In this document: piece by piece, positions 1 to 9,601 of the stretch
How the letters are laid out: each line of letters starts with the position of its first letter
Position numbering within the stretch: position 1 is the stretch's first letter
From: Pseudoalteromonas sp. NC201
GTDB lineage: Bacteria; Pseudomonadota; Gammaproteobacteria; Enterobacterales; Alteromonadaceae
Reading direction: 5' to 3'
DNA: 64,000 nt
Assembly: GCF_002850255.1 (NCBI RefSeq)
Contig: NZ_CP022522.1
Span: 112,545-176,544 of the forward strand
Position numbers and translations under genes: made by a program
Notes under the pieces: generated by a model
What the model saw: only the letters and a program-made list of their open reading frames with translations
Databases searched by the model: none
What the model was told of the DNA's origin: nothing

Positions 1-1393
<1,393 letters not shown>

Positions 1394-1475
1394 TACAACG
1401 CCAAAGTGGTTTATAAGCGACAGAAGTTAATAGACTAAAGTAGACAAAGAATTTAATAGCTTTTTCCGGATTTAT

Positions 1476-1499
1476 ATTAATGAAGGATACTTCATTAAT
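1476..1499 (+). other. Perfect inverted repeat in the 23S-5S spacer
   Basis: ATTAATGAAG, a GATA loop, then CTTCATTAAT: a perfect 10-bp stem in the 23S-5S spacer, ending about 9 bases before the 5S gene. A helix here in the pre-rRNA is a plausible processing signal; that role is inferred. Confidence 0.5.
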
Positions 1500-1508
1500 G
1501 AACAGAAT

Positions 1509-1624
1509 TTCCTGATGACCATAGCGTTTTGGACCCACCTGACCCCATGCCGAACTCAGAAGTGAAACAAAACAGCGTCGATGATAGTGTGGGCTTCCCA
1601 TGTGAAAGTAGAACATCGTCAGGG
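1509..1624 (+). rRNA. 5S ribosomal RNA
   Basis: The 5S rRNA gene is recognised by the block CCCACCTGACCCCATGCCGA and the following AACTCAGAAGTGAAAC, both near-identical to E. coli 5S. The 5' strand CCTGATGAC and the 3' strand GTCAGG pair to form the terminal helix I, which fixes the ends to within about two bases. It lies about 115 bases after 23S, with no tRNA in the spacer or after it, and is followed directly by a terminator. Length about 116 nt. Confidence 0.95.
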
Positions 1625-1633
1625 CCTTATAAG

Positions 1634-1667
1634 AAAAACCCGTTGCAGTAATGCGACGGGTTTTTTT
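1634..1667 (+). terminator. rRNA operon rho-independent terminator
   Basis: The stem AACCCGTTGCA / TGCGACGGGTT is followed by a run of seven T. It sits about 10 bases after the 5S gene and ends the rRNA transcript. Confidence 0.9.
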
Positions 1668-1705
1668 GCTGTTTGGGGTATAGAGATTTGAGATTTAAAA
1701 ATCTC

Positions 1706-1782
1706 GCGAGGTAAACTCGCTCCTACCATAGACTCGCTCCCACCACAGTATAAACATGTATCGTGGGAGACGGTTTACCCGC
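1706..1782. repeat. REP-like inverted repeat
   Basis: The left arm GCGAGGTAAACTCGCTCC (from 1706) and the right arm TCGTGGGAGACGGTTTACCCGC (1761-1782) are imperfect reverse complements around a 32-base centre, which itself holds another GACTCGCTCCCACCA copy. The GTGGGAG...TTTACCCGC style resembles the REP/BIME elements of pseudomonads and alteromonads. It lies in the gap between the rRNA terminator and the AraC gene. Family membership is inferred from memory. Confidence 0.5.
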
Positions 1783-1838
1783 CGATTTGTGAATTCATAA
1801 TATTCTGTGGGAAAGTATTTATTGATCCCAAATTACCA

Positions 1839-2684
1839 TTACTTTTTAATGTACTGTCCCGGTGGTTTGCCAAAGACTTTTTTAAACGCATTGCTAAATG
1901 CGGCGGTAGATTCAAAACCCAAATATTCGGCTGCTTGTTGCTGAGAATATCCATCTTTCAAAAGCTCAATTGCTTTGATAGCTCTTAGTTTTTGGCGCCA
2001 ATCACTGAAGCCCATCATAAAACATTTGTGGAATAAGCGGTTGAGTGTCCGGGTTGATGCGCCGACTTGATCACTCCAGGCCTCCAAGCTTATTTTGCAT
2101 CCTGGATTTGTATGTAGCTCGGTCACAATGGGTAAGATCCGAGCATCCTGTGCACTTGGAATAAAAAAGTGGCACGTTGCAGCTGACGTTAGCCTATCAA
2201 TAAAGACCGTAATAAATCGCTCTGTTTTTTCATCTAGGTGGTACTCTTCCTGCCAAGTACAGATCTCCAGTATAAATTGCTTCAGTAGTTCATCTACCGC
2301 AATTAGCTTCGCTTTATTCCCTAGCAACTCGGTGTATTTATTGTCGATATAGACACTACGAAAATCTCCACCGTAGCGACAATACGTCTCATGTGGAAGG
2401 CCAGGAGGTAGCCACAAAGCTTGGTCGGGAGGGATCACGAAAGTGCCTTCAGGAGTCACAATTGTAATGACTCCATTGCTTGTATATGCAAGCTGTCCCC
2501 ACTCATGTTGGTGCCGTTGAACATGCTCCCACTCTGCTTTTTTTACCGCTCTTGGCAGGATTGGCCGGCCAAGTGTTGGCTTTAAGAAGCGCTTATATTT
2601 GGGTTGAATACGCCAAGGAGAAGTTGTCTGTTTTGATAAAAAACTTGGCATAATTGTGTATATCTGAAATTGACGTGTGGCCAT
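1839..2684 (-). CDS. AraC-family transcriptional regulator with cupin-type sensor domain
   Basis: A 281-residue regulator. The N-terminal half is a small cupin (AraC_binding-like) with HQHEWGQL and the P-L-P-H-E-T segment typical of RmlC folds. The C-terminal 100 residues carry the double helix-turn-helix of the AraC/XylS family (QQQAAEYLGFESTAAFSNAF, then the closing GKPPGQY). It is divergent from an MFS transporter gene with only about 47 bases between the starts, the usual layout of a local regulator controlling an exporter. No effector can be read from the sequence. The start codon lacks a good ribosome site; Met12 is an alternative. Confidence 0.88.
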   Translation of the reverse strand: MATRQFQIYTIMPSFLSKQTTSPWRIQPKYKRFLKPTLGRPILPRAVKKAEWEHVQRHQHEWGQLAYTSNGVITIVTPEGTFVIPPDQALWLPPGLPHETYCRYGGDFRSVYIDNKYTELLGNKAKLIAVDELLKQFILEICTWQEEYHLDEKTERFITVFIDRLTSAATCHFFIPSAQDARILPIVTELHTNPGCKISLEAWSDQVGASTRTLNRLFHKCFMMGFSDWRQKLRAIKAIELLKDGYSQQQAAEYLGFESTAAFSNAFKKVFGKPPGQYIKK

Positions 2685-2731
2685 ATTATAGCCATAACTT
2701 TTTAATAGTTGTGCTTTATGTGGAGATAATC

Positions 2732-3904
2732 ATGAAGAATGCCTCTCAAGGATGGCAAAGTCCTTTTAATTTCTTAGTGCTCGCTACCATTGTTATGGCA
2801 GTTACATTCGCAGGCTGGATGGCCATGCTCAATAACTTTGCGATTGAAGCCGCAAACTTCAATGGCGCTAATATGGGAATGTTGCAATCTCTGCGTGAGA
2901 TCCCCGGATTTTTAGCGTTTACAGCGGTGTTTGTTTTATTGGTGTTAAAGGAGCAAACCTTCGCACTGATCAGTTTATGTTTGCTGTCGCTTGGCGTCGC
3001 CATTACCGGCTTGTTGCCTACTATTTATGGTTTGTATGCAACTACAGTGTTAATGTCGATAGGTTTTCACTATTTCGAGACGCTGAATCAATCTCTCAGT
3101 TTACAATGGTTCAATAAAGATGAGGCACCGGCCAAACTAGGTATCTTGCTCTCTATTAAATCCATCGCTTCTCTGATCACCTATGCGGTAATATGGCTGG
3201 GTTTTAGCTACTTCTCCGCAGACTATCAGTGGATGTATCTGCTTATTGGAGGGGTTGGCTTTATCATTGCGCTATTTATGTTTATCGGCTTTCCAACCTT
3301 TGAAATGCATACTACGCAGCATAAAAAGCTCATTTTGAGAAAAGAGTACAGCCTATATTACGCCTTGATTTTCTTCTCGGGCGCGAGAAGACAAATATTT
3401 ATGGTGTTTGCGGGTTTCTTAATGGTGGAAAAATTTGGTTTTGATGTTGCACAGATCACCGCGCTTTATATGTTGAATCATTTGATAAACATATTTATCG
3501 CCCCCAAAATTGGTCAAATGATTGGGCATATTGGTGAGCGTAAAACACTGACAATCGAATATGTGGGACTCATTTTTGTATTTATTGGTTATGCATTGGT
3601 AGAGTCAGCAAGCTTTGCAGCAGCGCTTTATGTCATCGACCATCTGTTTTTTGCGATGGCCATTGCACTCAAAACTTATTTTCAAAAAATTGCTCGGCCA
3701 GAAGATATCGCAGCAACAGCAGGGGTTAGCTTTACTATTAACCATATTGCAGCAGTAGTGATCCCAGCAAGCTTTGGCTTAGTATGGTTATACGATCAAT
3801 CCTTAGTGTTTTACTTTGGTGCTGCACTTGCGGTGTGCTCATTGGTGTTGAGTCAATTTGTGAATACAGCCAATGTGCAGGAAAAGCTGGCTAAATCCGT
3901 GTGA
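2732..3904 (+). CDS. MFS transporter
   Basis: A 390-residue inner-membrane protein with about 12 hydrophobic segments, of the major facilitator superfamily. I chose the ATG at 2732 because GGAGATA lies just upstream; a longer TTG-initiated frame from 2654 would run into the divergent AraC promoter. The substrate is unknown; pairing with the divergent AraC regulator suggests an inducible uptake or efflux carrier. The loop between the two six-helix halves is short, around residues 190-215. A short perfect hairpin overlaps the stop codon. Confidence 0.85.
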   Translation: MKNASQGWQSPFNFLVLATIVMAVTFAGWMAMLNNFAIEAANFNGANMGMLQSLREIPGFLAFTAVFVLLVLKEQTFALISLCLLSLGVAITGLLPTIYGLYATTVLMSIGFHYFETLNQSLSLQWFNKDEAPAKLGILLSIKSIASLITYAVIWLGFSYFSADYQWMYLLIGGVGFIIALFMFIGFPTFEMHTTQHKKLILRKEYSLYYALIFFSGARRQIFMVFAGFLMVEKFGFDVAQITALYMLNHLINIFIAPKIGQMIGHIGERKTLTIEYVGLIFVFIGYALVESASFAAALYVIDHLFFAMAIALKTYFQKIARPEDIAATAGVSFTINHIAAVVIPASFGLVWLYDQSLVFYFGAALAVCSLVLSQFVNTANVQEKLAKSV

Positions 3905-3918
3905 TGCTCCAGCATCAC
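3901..3918. terminator. Hairpin between convergent genes
   Basis: GTGATGCT-CC-AGCATCAC is a perfect 8-bp stem that includes the stop codon of the MFS gene. It stands between that gene and the oppositely oriented repressor gene. There is no T-run, so termination is only plausible. Confidence 0.45.
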
Positions 3919-3938
3919 ACGAATAGTGACATTGCAGT

Positions 3939-4592
3939 TTAGATACTGCGACCACACCAAACAACACGCCCTGCAATGCCGTGACTGTCGGCATTATCAG
4001 CGGTGATCTCCCAGCTCGGGTAATCAGGGTTATCACTGATCACTTTGAGCTGAGAGTGCTTTTGTTGCACTCGCTTAGCCATGAGACCCTCTTCTGTTTG
4101 AATGATATAAACCGCATCTTTACTGGGTTGATTCTGTGAAAGGTCAACGAGTACCATGTCGCCGTCTAGCAACGTGGGCTGCATACTATCACCACGGATA
4201 GAGACAAAGGCGAGCTTCTCTGAATACACGCCAAGATGGGAGTTTAGCCAACGACGGTTGAGTGCAAACTGCTCGGTAACTTCTTCATGACCAATTACAC
4301 TGCCCATACCTGCACTGGCCTCAATATCAAGTTTAGGTATGAGGGTAAGTTCATCTTTAAGCTGACCTTGTGGTTTATCTAAGGGTTGTTCACCGGTAAG
4401 TAACCAGTTCAGATCAACGGCAAATAGGCTATAAAGGTGCTCAAGATATATCATTGAAGGGCGACTTAAGCCGCGACAAATACGGTAAATATGGGAAGGG
4501 GATTTACCTGTTAACTGGGCAAATTGGCGCTTATTGCCGCCTGCAAATTGCTCGACTAAGGTTACAAATCGTCTTGAAAATGCCGTACTCAT
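3939..4592 (-). CDS. XRE-type repressor with S24/LexA-like peptidase domain
   Basis: A 217-residue protein with the architecture of a phage CI or LexA-like repressor. Residues 1-70 form a helix-turn-helix domain (KRQFAQLTGKSPSHIYRICR). The C-terminal half is an S24 peptidase fold with the serine in RGDSMQPTL and the general-base lysine in GLMAKRVQQ, so RecA-stimulated self-cleavage is chemically possible. No phage genes flank it, so it is either a stand-alone regulator or a relic. Its target is not identifiable; I saw no convincing LexA-type operator upstream. Confidence 0.85.
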   Translation of the reverse strand: MSTAFSRRFVTLVEQFAGGNKRQFAQLTGKSPSHIYRICRGLSRPSMIYLEHLYSLFAVDLNWLLTGEQPLDKPQGQLKDELTLIPKLDIEASAGMGSVIGHEEVTEQFALNRRWLNSHLGVYSEKLAFVSIRGDSMQPTLLDGDMVLVDLSQNQPSKDAVYIIQTEEGLMAKRVQQKHSQLKVISDNPDYPSWEITADNADSHGIAGRVVWCGRSI

Positions 4593-4864
4593 CTCTTAAT
4601 TATTCTCTTTATAGCGCCTAAACCCGCAAGCATACTGAGCTAAGCCTTATCTGTACAGTCTCGCTGCACTAGTTGGACATTTTATAAACGAGCATAATCA
4701 AGGACGAATAATGGCCTAAAGAGAGGGGTTATTTCATTAGACTAAGGTCGTAGTGAGTTGGGTTGTACGAAATTTGTCCATGCTGGTAGGCTAGAATCGC
4801 AAGTTAACATTTATTTAAACTCGGCACGACTTGCTTTAGCCGACATACAACATGGAAAAAGGTA

Positions 4865-6277
4865 ATGAAATATACAAATTTATTAATTGCACTTCCGCTC
4901 TTGGGCGCGATGGAAGTTGCACTGGCGGTTGACTGTAGCAACTTAACGCAATGGCAATCACAGCAGGTATATACAGGTGGTGATGCTGTCACCTATCAGT
5001 CAGCTAAATACACCGCGAAATGGTGGACACAAAACCAAAACCCAGCGCAAAATTCTAATACTTATGATGTCTGGCAAGCAAACGGTAGTTGTGATCCTGT
5101 AACGCCATTGCCCCAGGTTTCGGTCACCTCTCCAAGCAGTAACGCACGAGTGTTAGTGGGTTCATCAGTTAGCCTAGCTGCGGCGGTAAGCCATCCGCAA
5201 AACACGGCTATCGACAGTGTTGAATTCTATCTCGATGGCACGCTGGTCGCCTCTGACAACAGTGCACCTTATGAGGTGATGTGGCAAGCGCAGGGGCTAG
5301 GTAATCGCGCATTAACTGTCTCTGCAACTGATGTGTCTGGGGCACGAGGTGAATCGAGTGCGGTGAACTTCAGTGTCGTGTCTGACGAGGTTCCTCCTGG
5401 CGACCCTAATTTTAAAATTGTCGGCTACTTTCCAAGTTGGCAGGGTGCCGTGAGTGATATTCAGTTTGATAAACTCACCCATATCAATTACTCATTTTTA
5501 CTACCCAATGCAGATGGCACACTGAGACCACTTGAAAATTTGAGCAAAATGACAGCGCTAGTAAATTCGGCTCATGCCAACAATGTGAAAGTGGGAATTG
5601 CCATTGGTGGCTGGAACGGGGGGGACGATAGTGCATTCGAGACATTCGCCAGTTCACAGCAAGGTAGAGCCCGTTTCGTGCAAGAGGTCATTGCGTTTGT
5701 AGAGCAGCATAATCTAGATGGTGTTGATATGGATTGGGAATATCCAGATCCCGGTGCTTCAGCAAATAACTATGCATTACTGATGAAGGAACTAAGCGTT
5801 GAGTTACGCGCCAGAGGTAAATTCTTGACGGCAGCTGTGGTGGCGCTTGGTTATACTGGTGGTGGCGTGTTGGAATCTGTATTCCAAGATATCGACTTTT
5901 TAAATTTGATGGCGTACGACGCGAACAATACTGATCATGCTTCTATGCAATACGCCAAAGACTCAATAGCTTACTGGCAAGGTCGTGGGCTTAGTAAAGA
6001 AAAAACGGTATTAGGCGTACCATTTTATGCAAGACCTACTTGGAAAGCGTATCGCACCTTACTGCAGGAGAACCCTGCCAATGCCTGTCGCGATAGTGAT
6101 GGTAGCAGCTACTACAATGGTATCCCGACGATCCGCGCAAAAACGCAGTACGCTAAGCTCAATGCCGGTGGCATTATGAATTGGGAGCTATCCCATGACA
6201 GTAATGGCCCTGCGTCGCTATTAACAGCGAAATGGGAAGTTGCTAATGGTGTAACACCAAGCTATCAATGTCAGTAA
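4865..6277 (+). CDS. Secreted GH18 chitinase with N-terminal chitin-binding domain
   Basis: A 470-residue secreted enzyme hydrolysing beta-1,4 links in chitin. A signal peptide (residues 1-22, cut after ALA) is followed by a CBM5/12 chitin-binding domain (about 24-75, with paired Trp in KWWTQNQNP and the flanking Cys). An Ig-like linker domain follows (about 80-170), then a GH18 barrel (about 183-465). The catalytic DGVDMDWEYP motif is intact, with the acid Glu at residue 292, and the substrate-binding MAYD is at about 353-356. It stands alone, with GGTA before the ATG as a weak ribosome site. It fits growth on crustacean or particle chitin. Confidence 0.95.
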   Translation: MKYTNLLIALPLLGAMEVALAVDCSNLTQWQSQQVYTGGDAVTYQSAKYTAKWWTQNQNPAQNSNTYDVWQANGSCDPVTPLPQVSVTSPSSNARVLVGSSVSLAAAVSHPQNTAIDSVEFYLDGTLVASDNSAPYEVMWQAQGLGNRALTVSATDVSGARGESSAVNFSVVSDEVPPGDPNFKIVGYFPSWQGAVSDIQFDKLTHINYSFLLPNADGTLRPLENLSKMTALVNSAHANNVKVGIAIGGWNGGDDSAFETFASSQQGRARFVQEVIAFVEQHNLDGVDMDWEYPDPGASANNYALLMKELSVELRARGKFLTAAVVALGYTGGGVLESVFQDIDFLNLMAYDANNTDHASMQYAKDSIAYWQGRGLSKEKTVLGVPFYARPTWKAYRTLLQENPANACRDSDGSSYYNGIPTIRAKTQYAKLNAGGIMNWELSHDSNGPASLLTAKWEVANGVTPSYQCQ

Positions 6278-6402
6278 ATTATTACTTATAACTCAGCTCG
6301 GCGGCGAGTGAGAGCTGGCCGTTGAGCATATAGAGAGTTTGACTGAGAAATAGGCTAACTACATATTTTTATAATATCTAGCCTATATATGGTGGGAAAT
6401 GC

Positions 6403-6603
6403 TTATAAACAGCGTTCCATTACGCTGCAGGTAACAGCCGGTGAACTTGGACGTTGGCACCAGTAATCGTTATTAGTCGTTTCGCACATAACGCCGGTTT
6501 CTGGTCCTCTACCACCGGCTGCTTGCGGTGTGAGCTTTGCGGCTAGTTGACTCTGTTGATAGTCTAATTGTTTTAGTTTTTTCTTTGCTAGGGTAAGTTT
6601 CAT
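6403..6603 (-). CDS. Orphan RiPP-like precursor peptide (putative class I lanthipeptide-type leader)
   Basis: A 66-residue peptide with a good ribosome site (AAGGAA about 8 bases before the ATG). Residues 1-31 look like a leader: a lysine-rich start MKLTLAKKKLKQL, a polar stretch, then TPQAAGG, a double-glycine-type end. The remaining 35 residues form a candidate core with four cysteines (40, 49, 59, 65) and several Ser/Thr. This plan (MKL-L-KKKLK... TPQ-GG, then a Cys/Thr core) recalls short peptides annotated as class I lanthipeptide-like in Pseudoalteromonas. No modification enzyme, protease or exporter gene is nearby, so it could be matured in trans or be an uncharacterised peptide. Function is inferred. 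Confidence 0.6.
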   Translation of the reverse strand: MKLTLAKKKLKQLDYQQSQLAAKLTPQAAGGRGPETGVMCETTNNDYWCQRPSSPAVTCSVMERCL

Positions 6604-6683
6604 ATTATTTTCCTTTGAAATAAGAATGTCTTAATAGACTATTTCACCCTACTGTATAGTTTACTAAATGTACAGATTAAAGC

Positions 6684-6712
6684 GGTGACTACCCAGCTGT
6701 TGGGTAGTCACC
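6684..6712 (-). terminator. Strong hairpin downstream of the GH97 gene
   Basis: A perfect 12-bp stem, GGTGACTACCCA / TGGGTAGTCACC with a 5-base loop, lies just past the stop of the minus-strand GH97 gene. The T-run on the minus strand is short, so efficiency is uncertain. It also separates that gene from the small peptide gene that follows on the same strand. Confidence 0.65.
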
Positions 6713-6718
6713 TTATGT

Positions 6719-8761
6719 TTAAAGCGCTTTAAAACGAATAGCAACGCCGCCGCCAGCAGCCAGTTTTAATATCAGTTTGTCGGCACTTGTTACCTTTTTG
6801 CGGTAAATATTCATTTCATACGGGTTTTGTTTCCATTCGGCTTTATTACCGTCCGCGTAGATTTGCGCTTCAAAGGTTTTACCTGACTCAAGGAAATCTA
6901 AAGTAATAGGAATTTCTCTTGCTTCCTCGTCAGTTACTGCGCCTAAGAACCAATCGTTACCACTATATTGTTTATGCTTGCGCTCCTTTCTGGCAAAGAC
7001 AACATAGTCACCCACTTCTCCTGCAAGTGCGATACTGTGTTCCCAGTCGGTGGGTACGTCTTTAATAAACTGAAAAGCATCTGGCTTAGCGAGGTAATTT
7101 TCTGGCAAATCGGCCGCCATTTGAATTGGACTATAAAGCACAACATAAAGCGCTAATTGTTTGGCGAGGGTGGTTTGTGGGCGGTTGGTTTTATCGCCAA
7201 GGCCGTTGAAGCCCATGTCAAAAATACCCGGAGTAAAGTCCATAGGGCCTGCTAACATGCGGGTAAAGGCAAGCATTGGCACATGCTCTGGTGGGTTTGG
7301 TGGCGTGCCCCATGCGTTGAACTCTTGCCCTCTTGCACCCTCTCTCGCGATCCAGTTTGGATAGGTACGACGCAGGCCGGTATCTTTGATTGGTTCATGT
7401 GTATTGATACTGATCTTGTGCTTGGCCGCAAGTTTGACGTTGTCTAAGTACTCATTTGCCATAAATTGACCGTCGTGCCATTCGAATCTGGCATTGCCCT
7501 TGGCATCAATGCGTTTGATGTTGCCACCATCGGCTACGTAACCGGTTTTAACTTGGCGAACGCCTGCTTTTTCGTAGAGTGCGAAAGCCGCCTCCATTTG
7601 ATTGCGATAGTTGCTGACGTTACCAGACGTCTCGTGATGACCTATTAGGCGTGTACCTACTTTTTCTCCGTGCTTGGCTATTTCATCAATATTAAAGTCA
7701 GCATAGGCGTCGGTAAAGCTAAAGACATCACCGTTGAAGAACCAGTCGCCATCCCAGCCGATGTTCCACCCTTCAACCAACACGCCATCAAAGCCATGGT
7801 CAGCGGCAAAGCTCAAATATTCTTTAGTACGCGCCGTAGTCGCTCCATGTTTATCGCCGCTGCCCCAGGTATTTTTGTTGATGTGCATGCCCCACCAAAT
7901 GCCGATGTATTTACCCGGCTCAACCCAAGATACATCGCCGAGCTTATTTGGTTCGTTGAGGTTTAAAATAAGGTGAGAGTTCAACAAGTCGGTGGCTTCA
8001 TCGCCTATTTGCAGGGTGCGCCAAGGTGTATTGAACTTACCATTGGTTTTGACAGCAACGCCGTCTGACCAAGGTGTTAGATCGGCAACAAATGTTCCTG
8101 GGCGACGCTGGTTTAAGGTCATGCCCGCATAGTCAATTAGGGCCGCTTCATGCACACTGATATGAACCCCGTCTTGATTCTTTAAAGTAAATGGGGTGTG
8201 CACATGTGGGGCATCGTGCAGTGGTGTGGTGTTGTATACATATTCATAGCGATTCCAGCCACGAGCAGGGATCCACCACGCTGTACTTTTATCACTTTGT
8301 GCAAAGGCGAATTCGGTCAATTCTCTGGTGATATTAAGCGCTTGATTTTGAGCAACCTCATAGCGAAAGCCGACACCGTCATCAAATACTTTTACACGCA
8401 CAGTATATTGCGGCGATTTGTCTGCCTGCTTAGCAAAGGTGACAGCAAGCTCATTGTGCTTATCTTGGATCACTCGGGCTTCGCCCCAAGGCTGTTGCCA
8501 ACTGCTATCGACGCTATTACGCTGATGTGTGGTGATACTTAAGCCATCGCGCATCGATGCAGCTGTTGCGAAATCAAAACCAAGTTTAGACGGTTGAATA
8601 ATGGTTTTGTTGTTAAAGCTGACTTGGTAGGTCGGCTGGCTATTATCATCACTCAAGGTAAAAGTGATTTTGCCATCTGGCGAACTCACAGCTAAAGATG
8701 CGGCAAAGCTCGTAGTCGTAAACAAGCTTAATCCGATCAGGGAAAGTGACATGGGGCGCAT
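6719..8761 (-). CDS. GH97 alpha-glucosidase, SusB-like inverting type
   Basis: A 680-residue exported glycoside hydrolase acting on alpha-glucans or malto-oligosaccharides. A signal peptide (1-20, ending SFA-A) is followed by the GH97 N-terminal beta-sandwich, a TIM barrel from about residue 280 (KYIGIWWGMHI), and a C-terminal beta domain. The barrel has VKTGYVAD, lacking the Asp nucleophile of retaining members. It keeps the two glutamates of inverting SusB-type enzymes, in NTHEPIKDTG (Glu456) and ARGQEFNAW (Glu480). AAGGAA precedes the ATG. A LacI-type palindrome in its promoter suggests maltose-type control. No sus or TonB genes adjoin it. Confidence 0.93.
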   Translation of the reverse strand: MRPMSLSLIGLSLFTTTSFAASLAVSSPDGKITFTLSDDNSQPTYQVSFNNKTIIQPSKLGFDFATAASMRDGLSITTHQRNSVDSSWQQPWGEARVIQDKHNELAVTFAKQADKSPQYTVRVKVFDDGVGFRYEVAQNQALNITRELTEFAFAQSDKSTAWWIPARGWNRYEYVYNTTPLHDAPHVHTPFTLKNQDGVHISVHEAALIDYAGMTLNQRRPGTFVADLTPWSDGVAVKTNGKFNTPWRTLQIGDEATDLLNSHLILNLNEPNKLGDVSWVEPGKYIGIWWGMHINKNTWGSGDKHGATTARTKEYLSFAADHGFDGVLVEGWNIGWDGDWFFNGDVFSFTDAYADFNIDEIAKHGEKVGTRLIGHHETSGNVSNYRNQMEAAFALYEKAGVRQVKTGYVADGGNIKRIDAKGNARFEWHDGQFMANEYLDNVKLAAKHKISINTHEPIKDTGLRRTYPNWIAREGARGQEFNAWGTPPNPPEHVPMLAFTRMLAGPMDFTPGIFDMGFNGLGDKTNRPQTTLAKQLALYVVLYSPIQMAADLPENYLAKPDAFQFIKDVPTDWEHSIALAGEVGDYVVFARKERKHKQYSGNDWFLGAVTDEEAREIPITLDFLESGKTFEAQIYADGNKAEWKQNPYEMNIYRKKVTSADKLILKLAAGGGVAIRFKAL

Positions 8762-8851
8762 AGTTTTTCCTTCTTGTTGTCGGCACGAAAATTCGTGTTC
8801 TTTTGCACATAAGCTAAGCTTACTGTTGTATGCTAACGTTCACGTAAAAGT

Positions 8852-8865
8852 TGCATACGTATTCA
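8852..8865. promoter_or_regulatory. LacI-family operator-like palindrome
   Basis: TGCATAC-GTATTCA is a 14-bp palindrome with one mismatch and the central CG typical of LacI/GalR-family operators. It lies about 90 bases upstream of the GH97 start and about the same distance from the divergent cupredoxin gene. A MalR-type regulator is a reasonable guess; none is encoded here. Confidence 0.45.
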
Positions 8866-8953
8866 TGCTGTAAATGCGATGAATGTAATAATTATTCCGC
8901 TCGGTCTAGTGTAGACAAGCTAAGAAAAATAATAAGGATAGGTTGAACTGCTT

Positions 8954-9601
8954 ATGCTAAACCTAACAATTTTTGGGCGTATTGCTGTTGTGATGGCAAT
9001 GCTACAAGCCGGTCTAGTCAATGCCCTTGAAGTGCAAATAGTCGATGCTGATAAACAGCCGCTCGCGAATGCCGCGGTGTGGTTGCAAGGAGATAGCTTT
9101 GATAACAAAAGAACGATGCTAGATTATAAAATGGAGCAAAAGGATAAGGCGTTTGTGCCCCATATCTTGATGGTGCAAGCTGGCACCCAAGTCTCGTTTC
9201 CGAATTTAGATCCTATTCTGCACCACGTCTATTCGTTCTCTGCTGCAAAGCCGTTCGAGCTTAAGTTGTATCGCGATGACCCGAAACAAGTATTATTTGA
9301 TCAAACTGGTGTGGTTGAGCTTGGCTGCAATATTCACGATTGGATGCTGGGTTATATCGTGGTTGTAGATAGCCCATTATTTGCGGTAACGGATAGCAGC
9401 GGCAAAGTATCAATCGACCTAGGTGCTCAGCAAGCCAGCGCACTAAAGCTGAATGTATGGCATGAAAGATTCGAAAATATAGACAAAATAGAACAGCATC
9501 CGCTCTCCATCGTGAATAACACTCAAGCAATTACCTATCAAATTAAGCAAACACTGGTTGCTCCACTTCAGGATTTCTCCGATGGCTTCGATGATTACTA
9601 A
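8954..9601 (+). CDS. Exported cupredoxin-like protein (methylamine-utilisation-type)
   Basis: A 215-residue exported protein. A signal peptide (about 1-24, ending VNA-LE) leads into a carboxypeptidase-regulatory-like/cupredoxin fold. It shows the type-1 copper ligands in order: a His in PILHHVYSF, then Cys, His and Met in ELGCNIHDWM. Proteins of this type are often annotated as methylamine utilisation protein but usually lie beside outer-membrane and signalling genes, not amine dehydrogenase genes, so the name says little. The next gene, a beta-barrel, starts inside its 3' end, so the two are translationally coupled. Likely role: periplasmic copper binding or electron transfer. Confidence 0.75.
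   Translation: MLNLTIFGRIAVVMAMLQAGLVNALEVQIVDADKQPLANAAVWLQGDSFDNKRTMLDYKMEQKDKAFVPHILMVQAGTQVSFPNLDPILHHVYSFSAAKPFELKLYRDDPKQVLFDQTGVVELGCNIHDWMLGYIVVVDSPLFAVTDSSGKVSIDLGAQQASALKLNVWHERFENIDKIEQHPLSIVNNTQAITYQIKQTLVAPLQDFSDGFDDY

Noticed and set aside
4593..4864. Possible SOS operator near the LexA-like repressor
   Set aside because: CTGTACAG is present but without the second half at the spacing of a LexA box.
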